This document shows positions 28,001-38,466 of a DNA stretch of 64,000 nucleotides, piece after piece. Source of the stretch: Kryptolebias marmoratus (Eukaryota; Chordata; Actinopteri; Cyprinodontiformes; Rivulidae). Both the position numbers and the translations under genes were made by a program. The stretch spans positions 7,895,921-7,959,920 of the forward strand of contig NC_051443.1 of NCBI RefSeq assembly GCF_001649575.2, written 5' to 3'. Each line of letters starts with the position of its first letter. Position 1 is the first letter of the stretch. The notes below the pieces were generated by a model, which saw nothing but the letters and a program-made list of their open reading frames with translations, had not been told where the DNA came from and did not search any database.

Positions 28001-31000
28001 TATAGGAGGGGTCCAAAAACCAGTCAGAATGTGGTGTGACCACCATTTGATTCACATTCCAGTATATTATGAATTGTAAATGATAGAATAATCAAAAGTC
28101 TTCCCAATTTTCCATTGAGGAACAATATTCCACTATTTTTAAGACACAGTTTTTTCTCAGACTGGTGAACCTCTACCCATTTTTACATCTGAAAGATCAA
28201 GCCTCTCTAAAATGTTATTTTTGTCCCCAGTCTTCTTACTGACTTGTTGCTAATTAACCCCATTACTTGCAAAATGCTCCTCCACTTGTTTCTTAAATCA
28301 ACCACTAGATGTTCCTGAACTTTCTTCAACTCAACAAAAATAAAACTGAAGTAGTAGTTTTTGGAGCTAAAGAGGAAAGAGTAAAAGTTAACACACACCT
28401 GAAGTCTTTGATGCTGAAAAGCTCTGACAAAACCCAAAACCTTAATGTAATCATGGACTCAGAGTCCGAACAGCAACATTAAGACGGTTACAAAGACGGC
28501 CTTCTACAACCTGAAAAATAGAGCTAGAATTAAAGGACTGATGTCTCAGCAGAACTTAGAAAAACTTGTCCATGCATTTATCTTCAGCTGCCTTAACTAT
28601 TGTAACTGAGTATTTCCTGGTCCTCCTAAAAACTCCTTCAGACAGCTGCAGCTGATCCAGAACACTGCTGCTTGAGTCCTCACAGAGACCAAGAGAGTCG
28701 ATCACATCAGTCCAGTTCTGAGGTCTTTACACTGACTTCCTGTTGCTCAGAGAATTGATTTTAAGATATTTCTGCTGGTCTACAAAACATTAAACAGTCT
28801 GGGTCCAAAATACATTTCTGATCTTCTGCTGCACTATGAACCATCAAGACCTCTGAGGTCGTCTGGATCAAATCTGCTCTCTGTCCCCAGAGTCAGAACC
28901 AAACATGCAGAAGCTGCATTCAGCTTTAATGCACCAAATATTTAGAACAAACTCCCAGAAAACTGCTGGACCGCTCTGAATGTGAGTTTCTTTAAAACAA
29001 GGTTGAAGACCGTCCTGTTTGCTGCTGTCTTTGATTGAAGCTAAGAATTATTGTATTCTGTATTTTATGTTTTTTTTATATTTTATTCCAGTTCTTAATC
29101 AGAGCTTGATTTTAATTTTAAATTTTATGACATGTTCTTTCTTTGAGCTTCTCTACTTTTACATTTCTTTTTGATTTAATTGAGTTTCTTTGCACTTTGT
29201 CACAATGTTTTTTAATTGTTTATGTAAAGCACTTTGAGTTGACCTGTTGCTGAAATGTGGGATACAGATGCCTTGAGATGTGTTGCTGCCATTTAATTCA
29301 AGATTACCTTAGGTTGTTTTTTTAAAATCGTACAATTTCTTAGTCTAAACATTTGATATGTTTACTATGTTCCATTGCAAATAAAATGTGAAATTTGCCT
29401 ATCAATGTATTCCATTATTAATTACATTTTACACAACATCCCATTTTTTCAGAACTGGACTTACCTAATGACATATTTGTGCAAGGTATTCTAAAAACTA
29501 AAATGATAAAGTATGGTATGAATATCTTGTATCATAATAACATCCAGTTGAATAATATTATATGTTCTGTATAAATCAAGATAAAGAGTAGTGATGCAAT
29601 GTTGCTGTTCTCTCAACTATTACGGATACTCCTAACAGACAAAAATATAAGAAACTTGTCAACCCGAGAACCGGAAACAGCAACGACATAAAAATACAAC
29701 TTACTTCCACAAAGAGGCCAAACTTTCCAGTTGAGGGCAACATGCCAGGCACGTACTTGTTAAGGAATTCAACTAGTTTACTATCATAACCCCACATCAA
29801 CTCTCCCACTGTTTTGGTCAGGAAGGGACCCTCCTTGAAACCCTTGAAGGTGGCGCTGATCAATAAACGCAGTGCGTAGGGCATGTTCTCCAACATCACT
29901 GCTGCACCCTGAAAACACAGATTGGAGTGGACCAAAAACAACATGTGAATGCAAGATCGAACAAAACAGTTACATGTTTAGAAAGAGACGGGATAAAGAC
30001 TCCCTTACCAGAACAAGCATGTTGGGAATGGTGACGACGTCCGACTCGTTCCCAACAGACATGGAGCGTTCGAAGAAGTATCTTCTGTATTCTTTGTAGG
30101 ACACTGTCCCGTTGGGGTGAAACGTGATGTTTTCTTTCCGACACTGCTTTCTGAAAACACAGGAAAATTGTGCAAAAAAAAAAACACCTTCAACCAACGA
30201 GGAAGATTCAGAAGCAGAATCTGTGGTTCCAGGTGCATTTTGAACAGTCTTTTTAAAGTAATAAAGTGGGTAACAGATGATAAATTACATAAAAAACATT
30301 CTTTCATACTTGTTACGAACGCTGCATCATTAGGAGGATTATGGTTTACTCAGTTCTGATACATCTTGATTGTAATGTAGTTTAGATTTTTTTTTTTTGT
30401 TTGTATTTGTACAAACTTTTAGGAATTTCCTATTGCTTACTGCAAACACCTAAATACCATATTTGTGATATTACAATTAAAATTTTAGTAGGAAAAAATA
30501 CCTACTTAAAATAAATTATTGGTAGATGAAACTCTTGGGGCAACTAGTAAAAATAGGGCCTGGGGTTTGGGTGATAGTCGCACTCAGACAAATAAATGTT
30601 TTGCCTACAATTAAACGATGTCTTCTCCCTTAAAACTGAGCTTGTCAAAATAAATTCAAGACTGTAAAACTGAAGATTAGAGTTGTATTGTTTACGGGCG
30701 ACAAATGTCTGTAGAAATGCCACAATGTTACAGGTGACAAAACAAGTGCAGTGTTGCTTTGTTCTTTATCAAAAGCAGAGAGAAAGAAAGAAAAAAAAAC
30801 TAAGTTTGGTTTGGCTTCCAGCTTTTTTTAAGACAAAATGATTTAAATTTCTGATGTTTATCAATAGGTTTGACTTTTATAGCTCTGCAAGCCCTGATTC
30901 AACCCATTTTGTCCACTGAAAAGTCTAAAAGTTATGATGACAAATGTTGCATGCAGAGGCATGACAGGAAGTAGGTCACTTCAGTCAGCAAAAATCTAGG

Positions 31001-34000
31001 TCACGCAAGGAACTTTCATTTAGCTGAAAGAGGGAGAAAAGTATCAATGTGCTGTTTTAAACTTAAGACATCCATTTTGTAACAGGATGTTATGAAGTCT
31101 TATATCATCTGCAAAGCTACATTAATAACCACCAAAAATTATGGCATTGAAATCAGTCGATCGCTCAGATTTATGCATTTCTTAACTCATACAAGTGCGC
31201 TATACCATTGTAAGGTGTTTGTTATGCGACAAACATGCTGTCAAAAAATGCTTAGCATCCAGCTACAGTACAGCAGCAAGTTTAATACCACACATATGAA
31301 ATGAGTGATGGCATCAAAATGGCACAAGTGTCTCTCCTTTTTTCAAAGTCAGGAACTTACAACCAACCGGAACATGTTTTTTTACACATGCAGCCAAAAA
31401 AAAAAAAATTAAAATATTTCAGGCAGGGAGTTTTGTTTTCTAAAGAAAATGATCAAAGCAGAGTAACACAAAAATGCCTTGTGGAGGACGATCACAGGCT
31501 CGACTGTGCAAGGCAGCAAAACTGCAACCAAGGGATCGGGACTCAGAAGCACGTTGTGATTATGGTGGCGCCGAGTTGTGTACCTGTACACGTAGGGCCC
31601 TCTCTCCTCCACCATGGGCTTCTCTCCTTTCAGGATCTCCTGTGGGTTCAGGACGTCGAAGAAGTAGACGGACATAAAGAAGGGCACGGGGAGGTCCTTC
31701 CACATGGTGTAGGAGAGCTCATTCTGTGGATCGATCACGGTGTTCTGTTGGGAAAGAAAACAAAAACAAAAAAACGTGCTTTATTATGAGTGTACATGTA
31801 AAAAGTATACCAGAAAAAATACATTTAACATTTAATTCATTCAAATTACAGCTTTAGTAAATACTGAGCGATTAGTGACACTACAGAATTTAATTTCTAC
31901 ATGTGACACTGTGACACTAAACAGTTTAAATTTGGTGAAGAGTTTAAATATTTAACTTCTTTAACACATTAAATTATTTAACACATTATGGTACCATAAT
32001 AATGCGATAAAAAACAACCAAAGGCTTGGATTAAGAACACTTGCTGAATGGAGTTTGCACCAAAACAAGAAGTGTTTTCTCCATTTGTAACCCAAATGAG
32101 AAAACAATCAGCAGATCGATTTTAACCACAAATAAACTAGGCTTAGACATGCATACTTCCCTAATACCAAGCAGCGATGTTATGTAGTGAAGTGTTACTC
32201 AAGGTCAAATCTGATGCACAGGTTTTTAAGTGGAAGTCTTTTTTCTACATTGACAATATAGGGCACAAAACATTTCAGGACGTTTACAAGTACAGTGCAG
32301 TAGTTTGACCAAAACTATCTCCCTTACATTTTAAATCCTTATCAATAATCTACCTTATAAACATTTTTTTTTTTATGTTTGCCTTCTCACCAACCAAGTA
32401 AGTGCTCATGTAAACCAAAAGCCAGCTTTATGATTGAAGGTTGAAACTAAGGCTCTCTGAATGTAACCTGACAAAGTTCAGATTTGTAACATGGCCAAAA
32501 ATTTGGACCATCTCAGCAGTAAACGAAGGAAATCAGAGGGGAACTTGCCTGAAAAGGACTGACGTCTGTTCCCTCAGTCGAGAAAGGATTTATGTCAAGG
32601 ATGCTTTATAAATTTCAAATTAGTTTTATAGTTTGTATTTTAACAATAAACCAGATATAAACTTGTTTTGAATAGATTATGGACAAAGTCTTTATAATTA
32701 AAAGGTGCTGATGCATCAATATTATTATTATTCTTTTTCCGTCATGATTTCTCTTATCTTTACACTTCTTACAGTTTGTACATCAAAACATAGGCATTTT
32801 CATCTTCTTTCACCCAGAGTCTCTCCCAGCTATAGGACTTACAGTTTGCTCTGAAATCACCTCAGAGTGCAGAGTGCACACCCAAGCTGCCATAGACTCC
32901 CACTGTGACAGAGTTCTGTATTTTTTTTGTCTTCGAAACTGGAAGTGCTGCTGACCCCTTCGTGAGTCTTGAGCTTTCGTTGGGTGTGGATTTTTTTTTT
33001 TTAAGTATTTAAAATTATAGAAGTTCATAAACATAAAACCATTGTTTTTGAACAGTTAGCAGTTGAAAACAAAGAAGTATACATTTTTAAAAATTTAAAT
33101 AACACAACATTTAAAAGCTAGTAGCCCTGAAAGCCGATGTCCACATATCAGAATGCAGGGTCTCAGGAAAGCATATATATATATTTTTTAATATATATTT
33201 TCATTTACAAGAGAAGAGGACAAGCTTCAGTGGACTGAGTAGTGACTGTGCTGTAATCAATTAGTAATCGTTACCTTAAATTATGAAAAACAAAGTACAC
33301 CTTTATCAGAAGATGATTCCTTTACTCTCATATTGCAATATGTTTTAATAGTTTATAACAGTTTATAGGACAACAGCATAAAAAAAATCTGAAATTTTGT
33401 CAAGACTAAGGTTCGGGTGTGCCACCCCAAGACTGTCAGGGGGCCCCATCTGGGCCCTTTTCGAAACATTTCTGGAGTCTAGATATGCTAGTTTGCCAAA
33501 AGTTTTCTCTCATTTCCCTTCAGATGCATATGAACTTGAGTGACTCTCAATTCTTAACCCACAGGGTTTAACATGATGTTGGCCCACCTTTTGCAGCTCT
33601 AACAGCTTCAACTCTTCTGGGAAGGCTTTCCAAAGGTTTAAGAGTGTTTATGGGAGTGAGTATTCTTCCAGAAGCACATCTGATGTTGGACAGAAGGCCT
33701 GGCTCACAGTCTCTGCTCTAATTCATCCCAAAGGTGTTCTATCAGGTTGAGGTCAGGACTCTCTGTAGTTCAGTCTTCCACACCAAACTCACTCATCCAT
33801 GTCTTTATGGACCTTGCTTTGTGCTCTGGTGCTCAGTAATGTTGGAACATGAAGGGGCCTTCCCCAACGTGTTCCCACAAAGCTGGGAGCCTGAAATTGT
33901 CAAACTGTCTTGGTATGCTGAAGCATTAAGAGTTCCTCTCACTGAAACTAAGCAGCCGAGCCCCTCCTAAAAAAGCAACCCCACACCATGATCCTCCCTA

Positions 34001-35226
34001 AACCAAACTTTACACTTGGCACAAAGCAAGCAGATAAGCACCATTCTCCTGGCAACCACCAGATCTAAACTCCTCCACTGGATTGCCAGACAGAGAAGAG
34101 TGATTCATCTCTCCAGAGGACAAGTCTCCACTGCTCTAGAGTCCAGTGGCGGTGGTCTTTATTCCACTACATCTGACGTTTTATACTTGGTGACGTAAGG
34201 CCTGGATGCAGCTGCTCGGCCATGGAAACCCATTCCATGAAGCTCTCTGAGCTGTTCTTGAGCTAATCTGAAGGCCACATGAAGTTTGGAGGTCTGTAGC
34301 TGCTGACTCTGCAGAACGTCGGTGACCTCTGTGCTCTATGAGCCTCAGCATCCACTGAGCCCACTCTGATTTTATGTGGCCGACCACTTCATGGCCAAGT
34401 TGCTGCCGTACCCAATCGCTTCCACTTTGTTATTAAACCACTAACAGCTGAGTGTGGAATATTTAGTAGAGAGGAAATTTTATGACTGGACTTATTGCCC
34501 AGGTGGCGTCTTATCACGGTACCACACTGGAAATCACTGAGCTCCTGGAAGCGACCCATTCTTTCACAAATGGTTGTCGAAGCAGTCTGCATGCCGAGGA
34601 GCTTGATTTTATACATCTGTGACCATTGAAGTGATTGGAAGACCTAATTTCAATTATATGGATACTTTTGACAATATGGTGTAAGTTATTTTAAAGCTCT
34701 TTCAATTGAAATCATTTGTTAGCAAACGATAATAGAGGCTTACTTATTGTGTTTGGCACCCATTAAAATTTCTGAAGAAATGTTCTAGTTTCTCTTTCAC
34801 GCCTGTTTTAATGTCATTGTTACAGTAATATTTATAAACATTCACTGCTGAATGATGTTTGACTCCTTATTAGAGCATTACTCCAGACAGTTACTAGCCC
34901 TTTCACTTAAAGATTTGATTACCTCTCTCTGAGCACACAGACTCGTGTTTACCTAACAATGCCGGGTCCTGCACGCGCCTGTTATCATTTGTACACGCGG
35001 CAGTTTAAAGCCCTTTGAGACTTCATCATAGGCTAAAGTCGAATCAGTAAATAAAAGCACACCGGGCTGCAAAGATACTGAATATAGATGTCGTGACAGA
35101 GCTTACCTTCACTACTTGGTCGTCGATGACAATTGGTCCCACGACAACTAGAACAATGCCGAAAAACGCTGTCAGCACCCCGAGCACCACGAAACCAGCG
35201 GAGACTTTGGATTTATTCATTGCCAT
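13021..35226 (-). CDS. scarb1: Scavenger receptor class B member 1 (SR-B1), complete set of coding exons
   Basis: CD36-family membrane receptor for HDL lipid uptake; in fish the family is also tied to carotenoid uptake. Exons in coding order: 35107-35226, 31584-31744, 30009-30150, 29705-29908, 26009-26104, 25805-25920, 25557-25723, 24731-24849, 20368-20441, 20165-20216, 18631-18777, 13021-13128. All joins keep frame, giving about 501 residues (human about 509). Residues 1-40 hold the N-terminal membrane helix. The ectodomain has [56 protein letters not shown] and [11 protein letters not shown], with N-glycosylation sites NIT, NGT, NES and NVS and paired cysteines. Exon 11 holds the second membrane helix. 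The tail exon is basic then Ser/Thr-rich with EEQTPLL. AATAAA signals on this strand at 12546-12551 and 12326-12331 could end the mRNA. Introns hold Tc1, hAT, SINE and LINE insertions. Exon 7/8 phases were fixed by frame, not by cDNA. Confidence 0.93.
13270..13870 (+). mobile_element. Tc1-like transposase relic
   Basis: A leading frame with [20 protein letters not shown] is followed, out of frame, by GTGCTGTGGTCAGATAAGAT, CACCATCCCAACAGTAAATC, ATGGTGGTGGCAGCTTGATG and a block equal to [10 protein letters not shown]. This order is that of Tc1 transposase genes. It lies in scarb1 intron 11, opposite to the gene. Confidence 0.65.
13870..13910. other. Perfect 18-bp inverted repeat, 5-nt loop
   Basis: 13870-13887 is the exact reverse complement of 13893-13910, separated by TCCAG. 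It follows directly after the recognisable end of a Tc1 relic. It would fold as a stable hairpin but has no T-run, and no gene ends here. Confidence 0.9.
13911..16154. other. Middle of scarb1 intron 11, no recognised feature
   Basis: AT-rich sequence with homopolymer runs. Neither strand shows an exon that fits scarb1 or any other family I recognise. Confidence 0.5.
16155..17765 (-). mobile_element. Tc1/mariner-type relic with long inverted repeats
   Basis: The left end (CTTTCCACATTTTGTCACTT, TACAACCACAAACATCAAAG) is matched in reverse at 17575-17765 over about 190 bases. Internally, GGGATGCTGTTCTACAACC and TTCCTTGGTCTTCATGATGC match the antisense of the Tc1 N-terminal region. It is interrupted by the hAT MITE at 16620. 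Confidence 0.7.
16620..16831. mobile_element. hAT-like MITE with perfect 8-bp target duplication
   Basis: This 212-base element is nearly a hairpin. Its left end (GGTGGGCAATCTTGGTCCTG) and the reverse complement of its right end (GGGTGGACAATCCTGGTCCT) match over about 50 bases. TTCTACAT flanks both sides (16612-16619 and 16832-16839). An 8-bp duplication is the hAT signature. It sits inside a Tc1-type relic in scarb1 intron 11. Confidence 0.85.
19314..19514. mobile_element. Second copy of the same hAT-like MITE
   Basis: It begins CAGTGGTCCAACCCTGGTCG and ends GACCAGGATTGGACACCACTG, with the shared centre AGAAGCCTGTTAATCAC. The flanking 8-mers CTTTAGAC and CATTAAAC match at 6 of 8 positions. 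It lies in scarb1 intron 10. Confidence 0.8.
21282..21389 (-). other. Candidate 108-nt cassette exon inside scarb1, between exons 8 and 9
   Basis: This stretch has an acceptor (CTTCAG), 36 open codons (starting [10 protein letters not shown], ending VAEKAK) and a donor (AAG|GTGAAT). It lies between two scarb1 exons that meet in phase 0, so inclusion would keep the frame and add 36 residues to the ectodomain after DIHP. I know no matching segment in mammalian SR-B1. Its 3' edge resembles the border of a dispersed repeat (AATAATGTTTTG), so it may be an exonised repeat or a chance frame. It is left out of the scarb1 coding model. Confidence 0.3.
21870..22530 (+). mobile_element. Tc1-like relic, 3' half
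   Basis: Blocks in order: CTGTCAAGCATGGTGGTGGA, GCCACAGGACCTGGGCACC, AATGCTGTGACAGGACC and AAAGAAGAGTGGGCCAAAA, then the AT-rich 3' end. The reading frame is destroyed; a CA run interrupts it. Confidence 0.75.
23790..23960 (+). mobile_element. Tc1-like fragment
   Basis: Contains GCAATGGTCCATTGGGGCC, GAAATGCTGTGGTGGGTCC and AAAGAAGAGTGGGTCAAGA, the C-terminal coding region of the same family. Confidence 0.65.
23985..24165 (-). repeat. SINE family A, 5' part with tRNA-like head
   Basis: On the minus strand the head reads TGGATCAGTGG (box A-like) and GGTTTGATTCC (box B-like), followed by CACATGTTGAAGTGTCCCTGGG and the GTTTAAAGCACTGATTAGACTC block shared with the copies at 1 and 24925. It abuts a Tc1 relic. 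Confidence 0.7.
24170..24690 (+). mobile_element. Tc1-like relic, 3' half
   Basis: Contains GGCCATCTGTCCAAATTGGG, CAACAGAACGACTGAAAAAG, AAAGAAGAGTGGGCTAAAA and the terminal AGAGGGGGAACTTTCTTTTT. A family A SINE lies at its left edge. Confidence 0.75.
24925..25215 (+). repeat. SINE family A, nearly full length
   Basis: A degraded head with GGTTCAATTTC is followed by CACATGTCAAAATGTCCCTGG, GTTTAAAGAACTGATTAGACTC and GTTGTAAAGTGCTCTGG. It links the heads and tails of the other copies into one element. It lies just upstream of a scarb1 exon on the opposite strand. Confidence 0.7.
26436..26565 (+). repeat. SINE family B, 3' fragment
   Basis: It contains TCTATGTGTCCCTGTGATGG, a GCAGGGTGTCCCCCG block and GATAGGCACCAGCTCCCCGC, as in the copy at 36093. 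It lies in scarb1 intron 4. Confidence 0.7.
27255..27865 (+). mobile_element. L2-like LINE reverse-transcriptase C-terminal fragment
   Basis: Reading frames broken by shifts encode [55 protein letters not shown] and [19 protein letters not shown]. These match the thumb/C-terminal part of L2-clade proteins. It lies in scarb1 intron 4, on the opposite strand to the gene. Confidence 0.75.
27870..28075 (-). mobile_element. Tc1/mariner-type MITE fragment
   Basis: The plus strand shows GATAATCCACCCACCTCAC, GGCATATCAAGATACTGATTC and TTAGGCTGGCCACAACAAAAG, blocks I recognise from a widespread fish DNA transposon. The ends are not resolved. Confidence 0.45.
28090..29462. mobile_element. TIR DNA-transposon relic split by a LINE
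   Basis: The left part (about 28090-28305) and right part (about 29273-29462) line up with consecutive parts of the element at 57560-58088. Shared blocks are TTGCTAATTAAC, CAAAATGCTCCTCCA, TTTGATATGTTTA and ACATTTTACACAACATCCCA. About 35 bases of the element are replaced by the LINE. Superfamily not assigned. Confidence 0.65.
28306..29272 (+). mobile_element. L2-like LINE 3' part, inserted in a DNA-transposon relic
   Basis: Degraded coding traces include [16 protein letters not shown] and stretches equivalent to [12 protein letters not shown], with many stops. The end has GTAAAGCACTTTGAGTTGACC and GCTGAAATGTGGGATAC. Sequence on both sides belongs to one TIR element (see 28090-29462). Confidence 0.7.
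33485..34690 (-). mobile_element. Tc1-like transposon, nearly full length but decayed
   Basis: Both ends are present: TTTGCCAAAAG at the left and, reversed, CACCATATTGTCAAAAGTAT at the right. On the minus strand the N-terminal DNA-binding part reads [19 protein letters not shown] and [19 protein letters not shown]; the rest of the transposase can be followed with stops and shifts. It lies in scarb1 intron 1, same strand as the gene. Confidence 0.85.
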
Positions 35227-35445
35227 GCTGACAGCTTAGAAGAAGGTTCAGTCAGTGGTTTTAATTGTTTTAGCTAAGAACAGCCCTTTGTTTATGTTCA
35301 CACTCCTTAGCCGTGCGACTAAACAGAGTTAACTACCTGTAGAAAACGATACAACACCTCAGCACGAGAGGAGAGGCTTCATTTCTGCATAAAAACCCCG
35401 CTGTTTCACCGGTTCTGATTAATGTTGTTGATCCGATTGCGCCCA

Positions 35446-35453
35446 TATTTATA
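35446..35453 (-). promoter_or_regulatory. TATA box of the main scarb1 promoter
   Basis: The minus strand reads CTATAAATA here, a near-perfect TATA box, about 220 bases upstream of the exon 1 ATG (35226). Transcription would start near 35420 and leave a leader of roughly 190 bases. The start site is inferred. Confidence 0.55.
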
Positions 35454-36092
35454 GCCTGATTGTTACGCCTCCGCTGTGCCGAGGATTCTGGGTAGTGTAG
35501 TCTCTGCTCACATTTACAGCAACATGTTGTATGTCTGTGGTTTACACACGTTTTTGAATGTTTTAGGAATATGTATTTAATTCTGTATTAATTCAGTTTA
35601 TTCTTTATGGCTTCTGCCACAGTACATAAGGGCCTTGTTAAAGAAAAATAGAACATCTTTAGGCGCATTTTGCACTTCTTTTTCTTACTGTTCCTTAAAT
35701 AGCTTTTTTTTAAGTTTTTTTTCTTTTTAAAGAAATCGACTTCAAATTATTTCATGCATTAAAAAAATCTTCATTTAGTTCTAATGAAAATAGATGGCTC
35801 ACATTTATGTTTTACATACTAAATGTTTGCGTACTGTTTGTTGTGCTATTCAAGGGTGCCAGTAAGCACTGAAGCACCTTTTTACACTATTCCATTAAAA
35901 ACTGTTTTGTGTTTTGTCACACAGCATTAAAATAAAACATGCAAATTATACTTTAAAACATGCAGCACAATCAGTGTTTTAAATCAGTCCCTCAGAGTCT
36001 TGTATTTCTTTGAATTTCTTTTCCAAAACAATCTCAAAACCAGTTGTTTCACAACTGTAAAATCAAATTTAACCACTAAGGGGTTTGTTGAT

Positions 36093-36398
36093 AGGGTGGC
36101 ACAATGGTGAGGCGGTTAGCACTGTTGCCTCACAGCTAGAAGGTCACAGGTTCGCCTCCCAGCCATTCTGGGTGCAGTGTGTATGTTCTCCATATGCACA
36201 ACTGGGTTTCCGCCTACTCTAAATTGCCCTAGGTGTGAATGAAAGTGTAAATGGTTGTTTGTTTCTATGTGTTCCTGTGATGGACTAGAGACCTTTCCAG
36301 GTTGTCCCCCACCTCTCACACAGAGGGCACTGGAGATAGGCACCAGCTCCCTGTGACCCGGAAAGGAAAAGCAGATAAAGAAAATGGAAGGATTGGAT
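36093..36398 (+). repeat. SINE family B, nearly complete
   Basis: The head GGGTGGCACAATGGTG...GTTAGCACTGTTGCCTC and GGTTCGCCTCC looks like polymerase III boxes A and B. It is followed by CTAAATTGCCCTAGGTGTG, GTCCCCCACCTC and the GATAGGCACCAGC block, with a GGAAGGATTGGAT tail. Confidence 0.8.
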
Positions 36399-36974
36399 TT
36401 ATTCACAAAAGACAGCAGGGGGAAATATGAAACACAATAAGTCTTTATATCGCCAGGCTAAAGTAAGATGTGTGAAACCTCCATCATCAGTTGACGTTTG
36501 TCCTTTGGCCATTAAAGCAGTTCTTGGAATTCTCAGCTGCAGCCCTACTGAGAGTGTCGCAACATCAATAAAAAGTAGGAAATCCCACTTCAATTCTAGT
36601 CATAGTGGCACCAGGCAGTCTGATCTGTCTGAACTTCTCAAGGCAAACAGAACCTAATTCTTGTTTGAATAACATGCTACACATAAAGCAGCAAGAGATT
36701 TTAAATTTGATGCTGTTCTTAACAATTTCAGTAAGCAGCAATTTAAACTAAACCAAAACAAGAATATTTATTTTTAAATGGTAATAAAATGAACAAATGC
36801 AATAAAAACATCAAAATAAAGCCAAACTAGATTAAAGGCCCCTCATTGTTTGAAAGAACATTTGTCTACAACCAGCTTTCTCGCCAGAATTTAAGATTAA
36901 GATTATCTTATATGATGAAAGAGAACAAAGCTGTTAAACCTTAAAAATACAATCTGTTATTTAATGGAATATTG

Positions 36975-37590
36975 TGAGATCTCACTCTCAGAGTATGTGT
37001 TGTGAAAAACTCTTAGCTACAACAATGTTAAATTCAAGCTCATTATCTGTCAAATTGACTGATTTATAGCCACTACTATGTTGGCTAATGTTGATTAGCT
37101 GCGGTGGCCATACTGAATTGGACTGACTCCAGAAGTTATTCAGTTGTAAGTATATGTCCAATGATTAATTTCTTAAAGTTTCAATAAAATGTTTTCAGTG
37201 GTTCATAAGATATTTTGCTAACAGATAGAACTAACTAGGTAACTAATGGCAAAATGTCAAAGAAAGCTCTTAAGCAATCTGTTAGCCCTCATAATACATG
37301 TTTGGGATCTGTCTCAGCTATACATTTTATGTCAAAATCTGCAAAATGGACAGAATTATAGCCATGTTTTTTAAGGTCAATTAGCTGTGGCAATCATCTT
37401 GAGTCAGGCTGACGTCAATGGGTAACCACTTGTAGATGTGCTCCCAATGATTCCTTTGTGCACGTTTCTTTCTGTGGTTCATGAGATACTTTGATAACAG
37501 ACAGAAACGTGAACACTCATGCCTACTCACACGCACAGACAGGCAAAACATTATTGCTCCGCCTTCCCCCTGTGGCAGAAGGAGTCAATG
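36975..37590 (+). repeat. Unassigned dispersed repeat R, copy 4 (two tandem units)
   Basis: Two units about 300 bases apart. Each runs from a CTGTCAAATT- or CTGCAAAATGG-type block through ATTAGCTG.GG to TGGTTCAT.AGATA.TTTG and AACAGA.AGA. The end reads CAAAACATTATTGCTCCGCC, a border also seen at other copies. Confidence 0.65.
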
Positions 37591-38094
37591 AGAACATGAC
37601 ACTGCGTAGGGTTTCCATTCAGCGTGCTAACTGTATTGGCCACACTGACTCAGTTGTCAAATTAAATATCTTGTCAACATTCCCATCTCATAGTTTTACT
37701 GCATTATACTGTAGAATAATTTGTTTTTCCTACCTTTAACCGAAGTTTTAAGGGCTTCTCTACCTCTCTCTATCTCTTGCTCTTTTGAGGGCATCAAAAG
37801 GGTTGAGAATAAATCAAAGACTAATAATAGCTTTTGAAAATTTGAAGACGAATGTTGCAAAGACTATGTACATAAACAATAAATGTAAATATTTGTTAAA
37901 ATCCAACCCTGAAGTTAGAGTATTCTTTTGAAATTTGAGTATTCAGAGCTCTATATAGCTATTAGGAAACAGCTGGCAGATAGGTAAGATGATTTGATTA
38001 ACAGATCAGTGTTTATATGCAGAGGTTTTGCATAAATTTGGAGTCACCAGTTATCCAAATATTCACGTTTTGGAGATGTGAGTGGAAATCTGGG

Positions 38095-38205
38095 GTAAAC
38101 TTCACGCAGAAAGGTCACAGCCAGGAGTCCAACGCTGGATTTCTTTTTTTTTTTTTTTTCCTGCAAGGCAACAGTGCTAACCAACTGTGCAGCCCCAAAG
38201 CATAA
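38095..38205 (-). repeat. SINE family B, 5' fragment broken by a poly-T run
   Basis: The plus strand shows AAACTTCACGCAGAAAGGTC, a 19-base T run and GCAAGGCAACAGTGCTAACC. It lies 50 bases downstream of the second scarb1 first exon. Confidence 0.6.
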
Positions 38206-38253
38206 AATAAAACAGGCAATGAAGCAGAGAACCTTGAATGTGCTGAAGCTTAC

Positions 38254-38373
38254 CTTTATTATTTGGTCTCTCATTACTGCCGGTCCCATGCTCACAGAAA
38301 TTATTCCGAAAATCAGTGTCATAATCCCTGCCACTATAAACCCAATCGCTATTTTAGACTTTTTGATGGCCAT
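38254..38373 (-). CDS. scarb1: Second, homologous scarb1 first exon (alternative first exon or remnant of a tandem copy)
   Basis: Forty codons starting MAIKKSKIAIGF and ending RDQIIK, then a clean donor (AAG|GTAAGC). The main exon 1 (35107-35226) is also exactly 40 codons, starts MAMNKSK, ends DDQVVK and has the same phase-0 donor. I count 20 of 40 identical residues, and most changes are conservative within the membrane helix. No other scarb1-like exon lies between the two, so it could splice to the common exon 2 at 31744 from an upstream promoter, or be what is left of a tandem duplicate. The frame is intact and the hydrophobic pattern kept, which argues against simple decay. A TTTAAA box on the same strand (38461-38466) lies about 90 bases upstream of the ATG. 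Confidence 0.75.
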
Positions 38374-38460
38374 GGTAGCTAACAGAAACCAGTGCTGTGT
38401 GATAACAGTTTGCCTCTGAGCTCCTTCACACAGGCTAGGACTAAGAAAGAGAGTGCTGCA

Positions 38461-38466
38461 TTTAAA
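38461..38466 (-). promoter_or_regulatory. TATA-like box upstream of the second scarb1 first exon
   Basis: The minus strand reads CTTTAAATG about 90 bases upstream of the ATG at 38373. It is a weaker match than the box of the main promoter but correctly placed for an independent promoter. Confidence 0.3.

Noticed and set aside
31301..31789. 162-codon open frame on the plus strand
   Set aside because: It lies antisense to scarb1 exon 2 and has no recognisable motif, so it is a shadow of the real exon.
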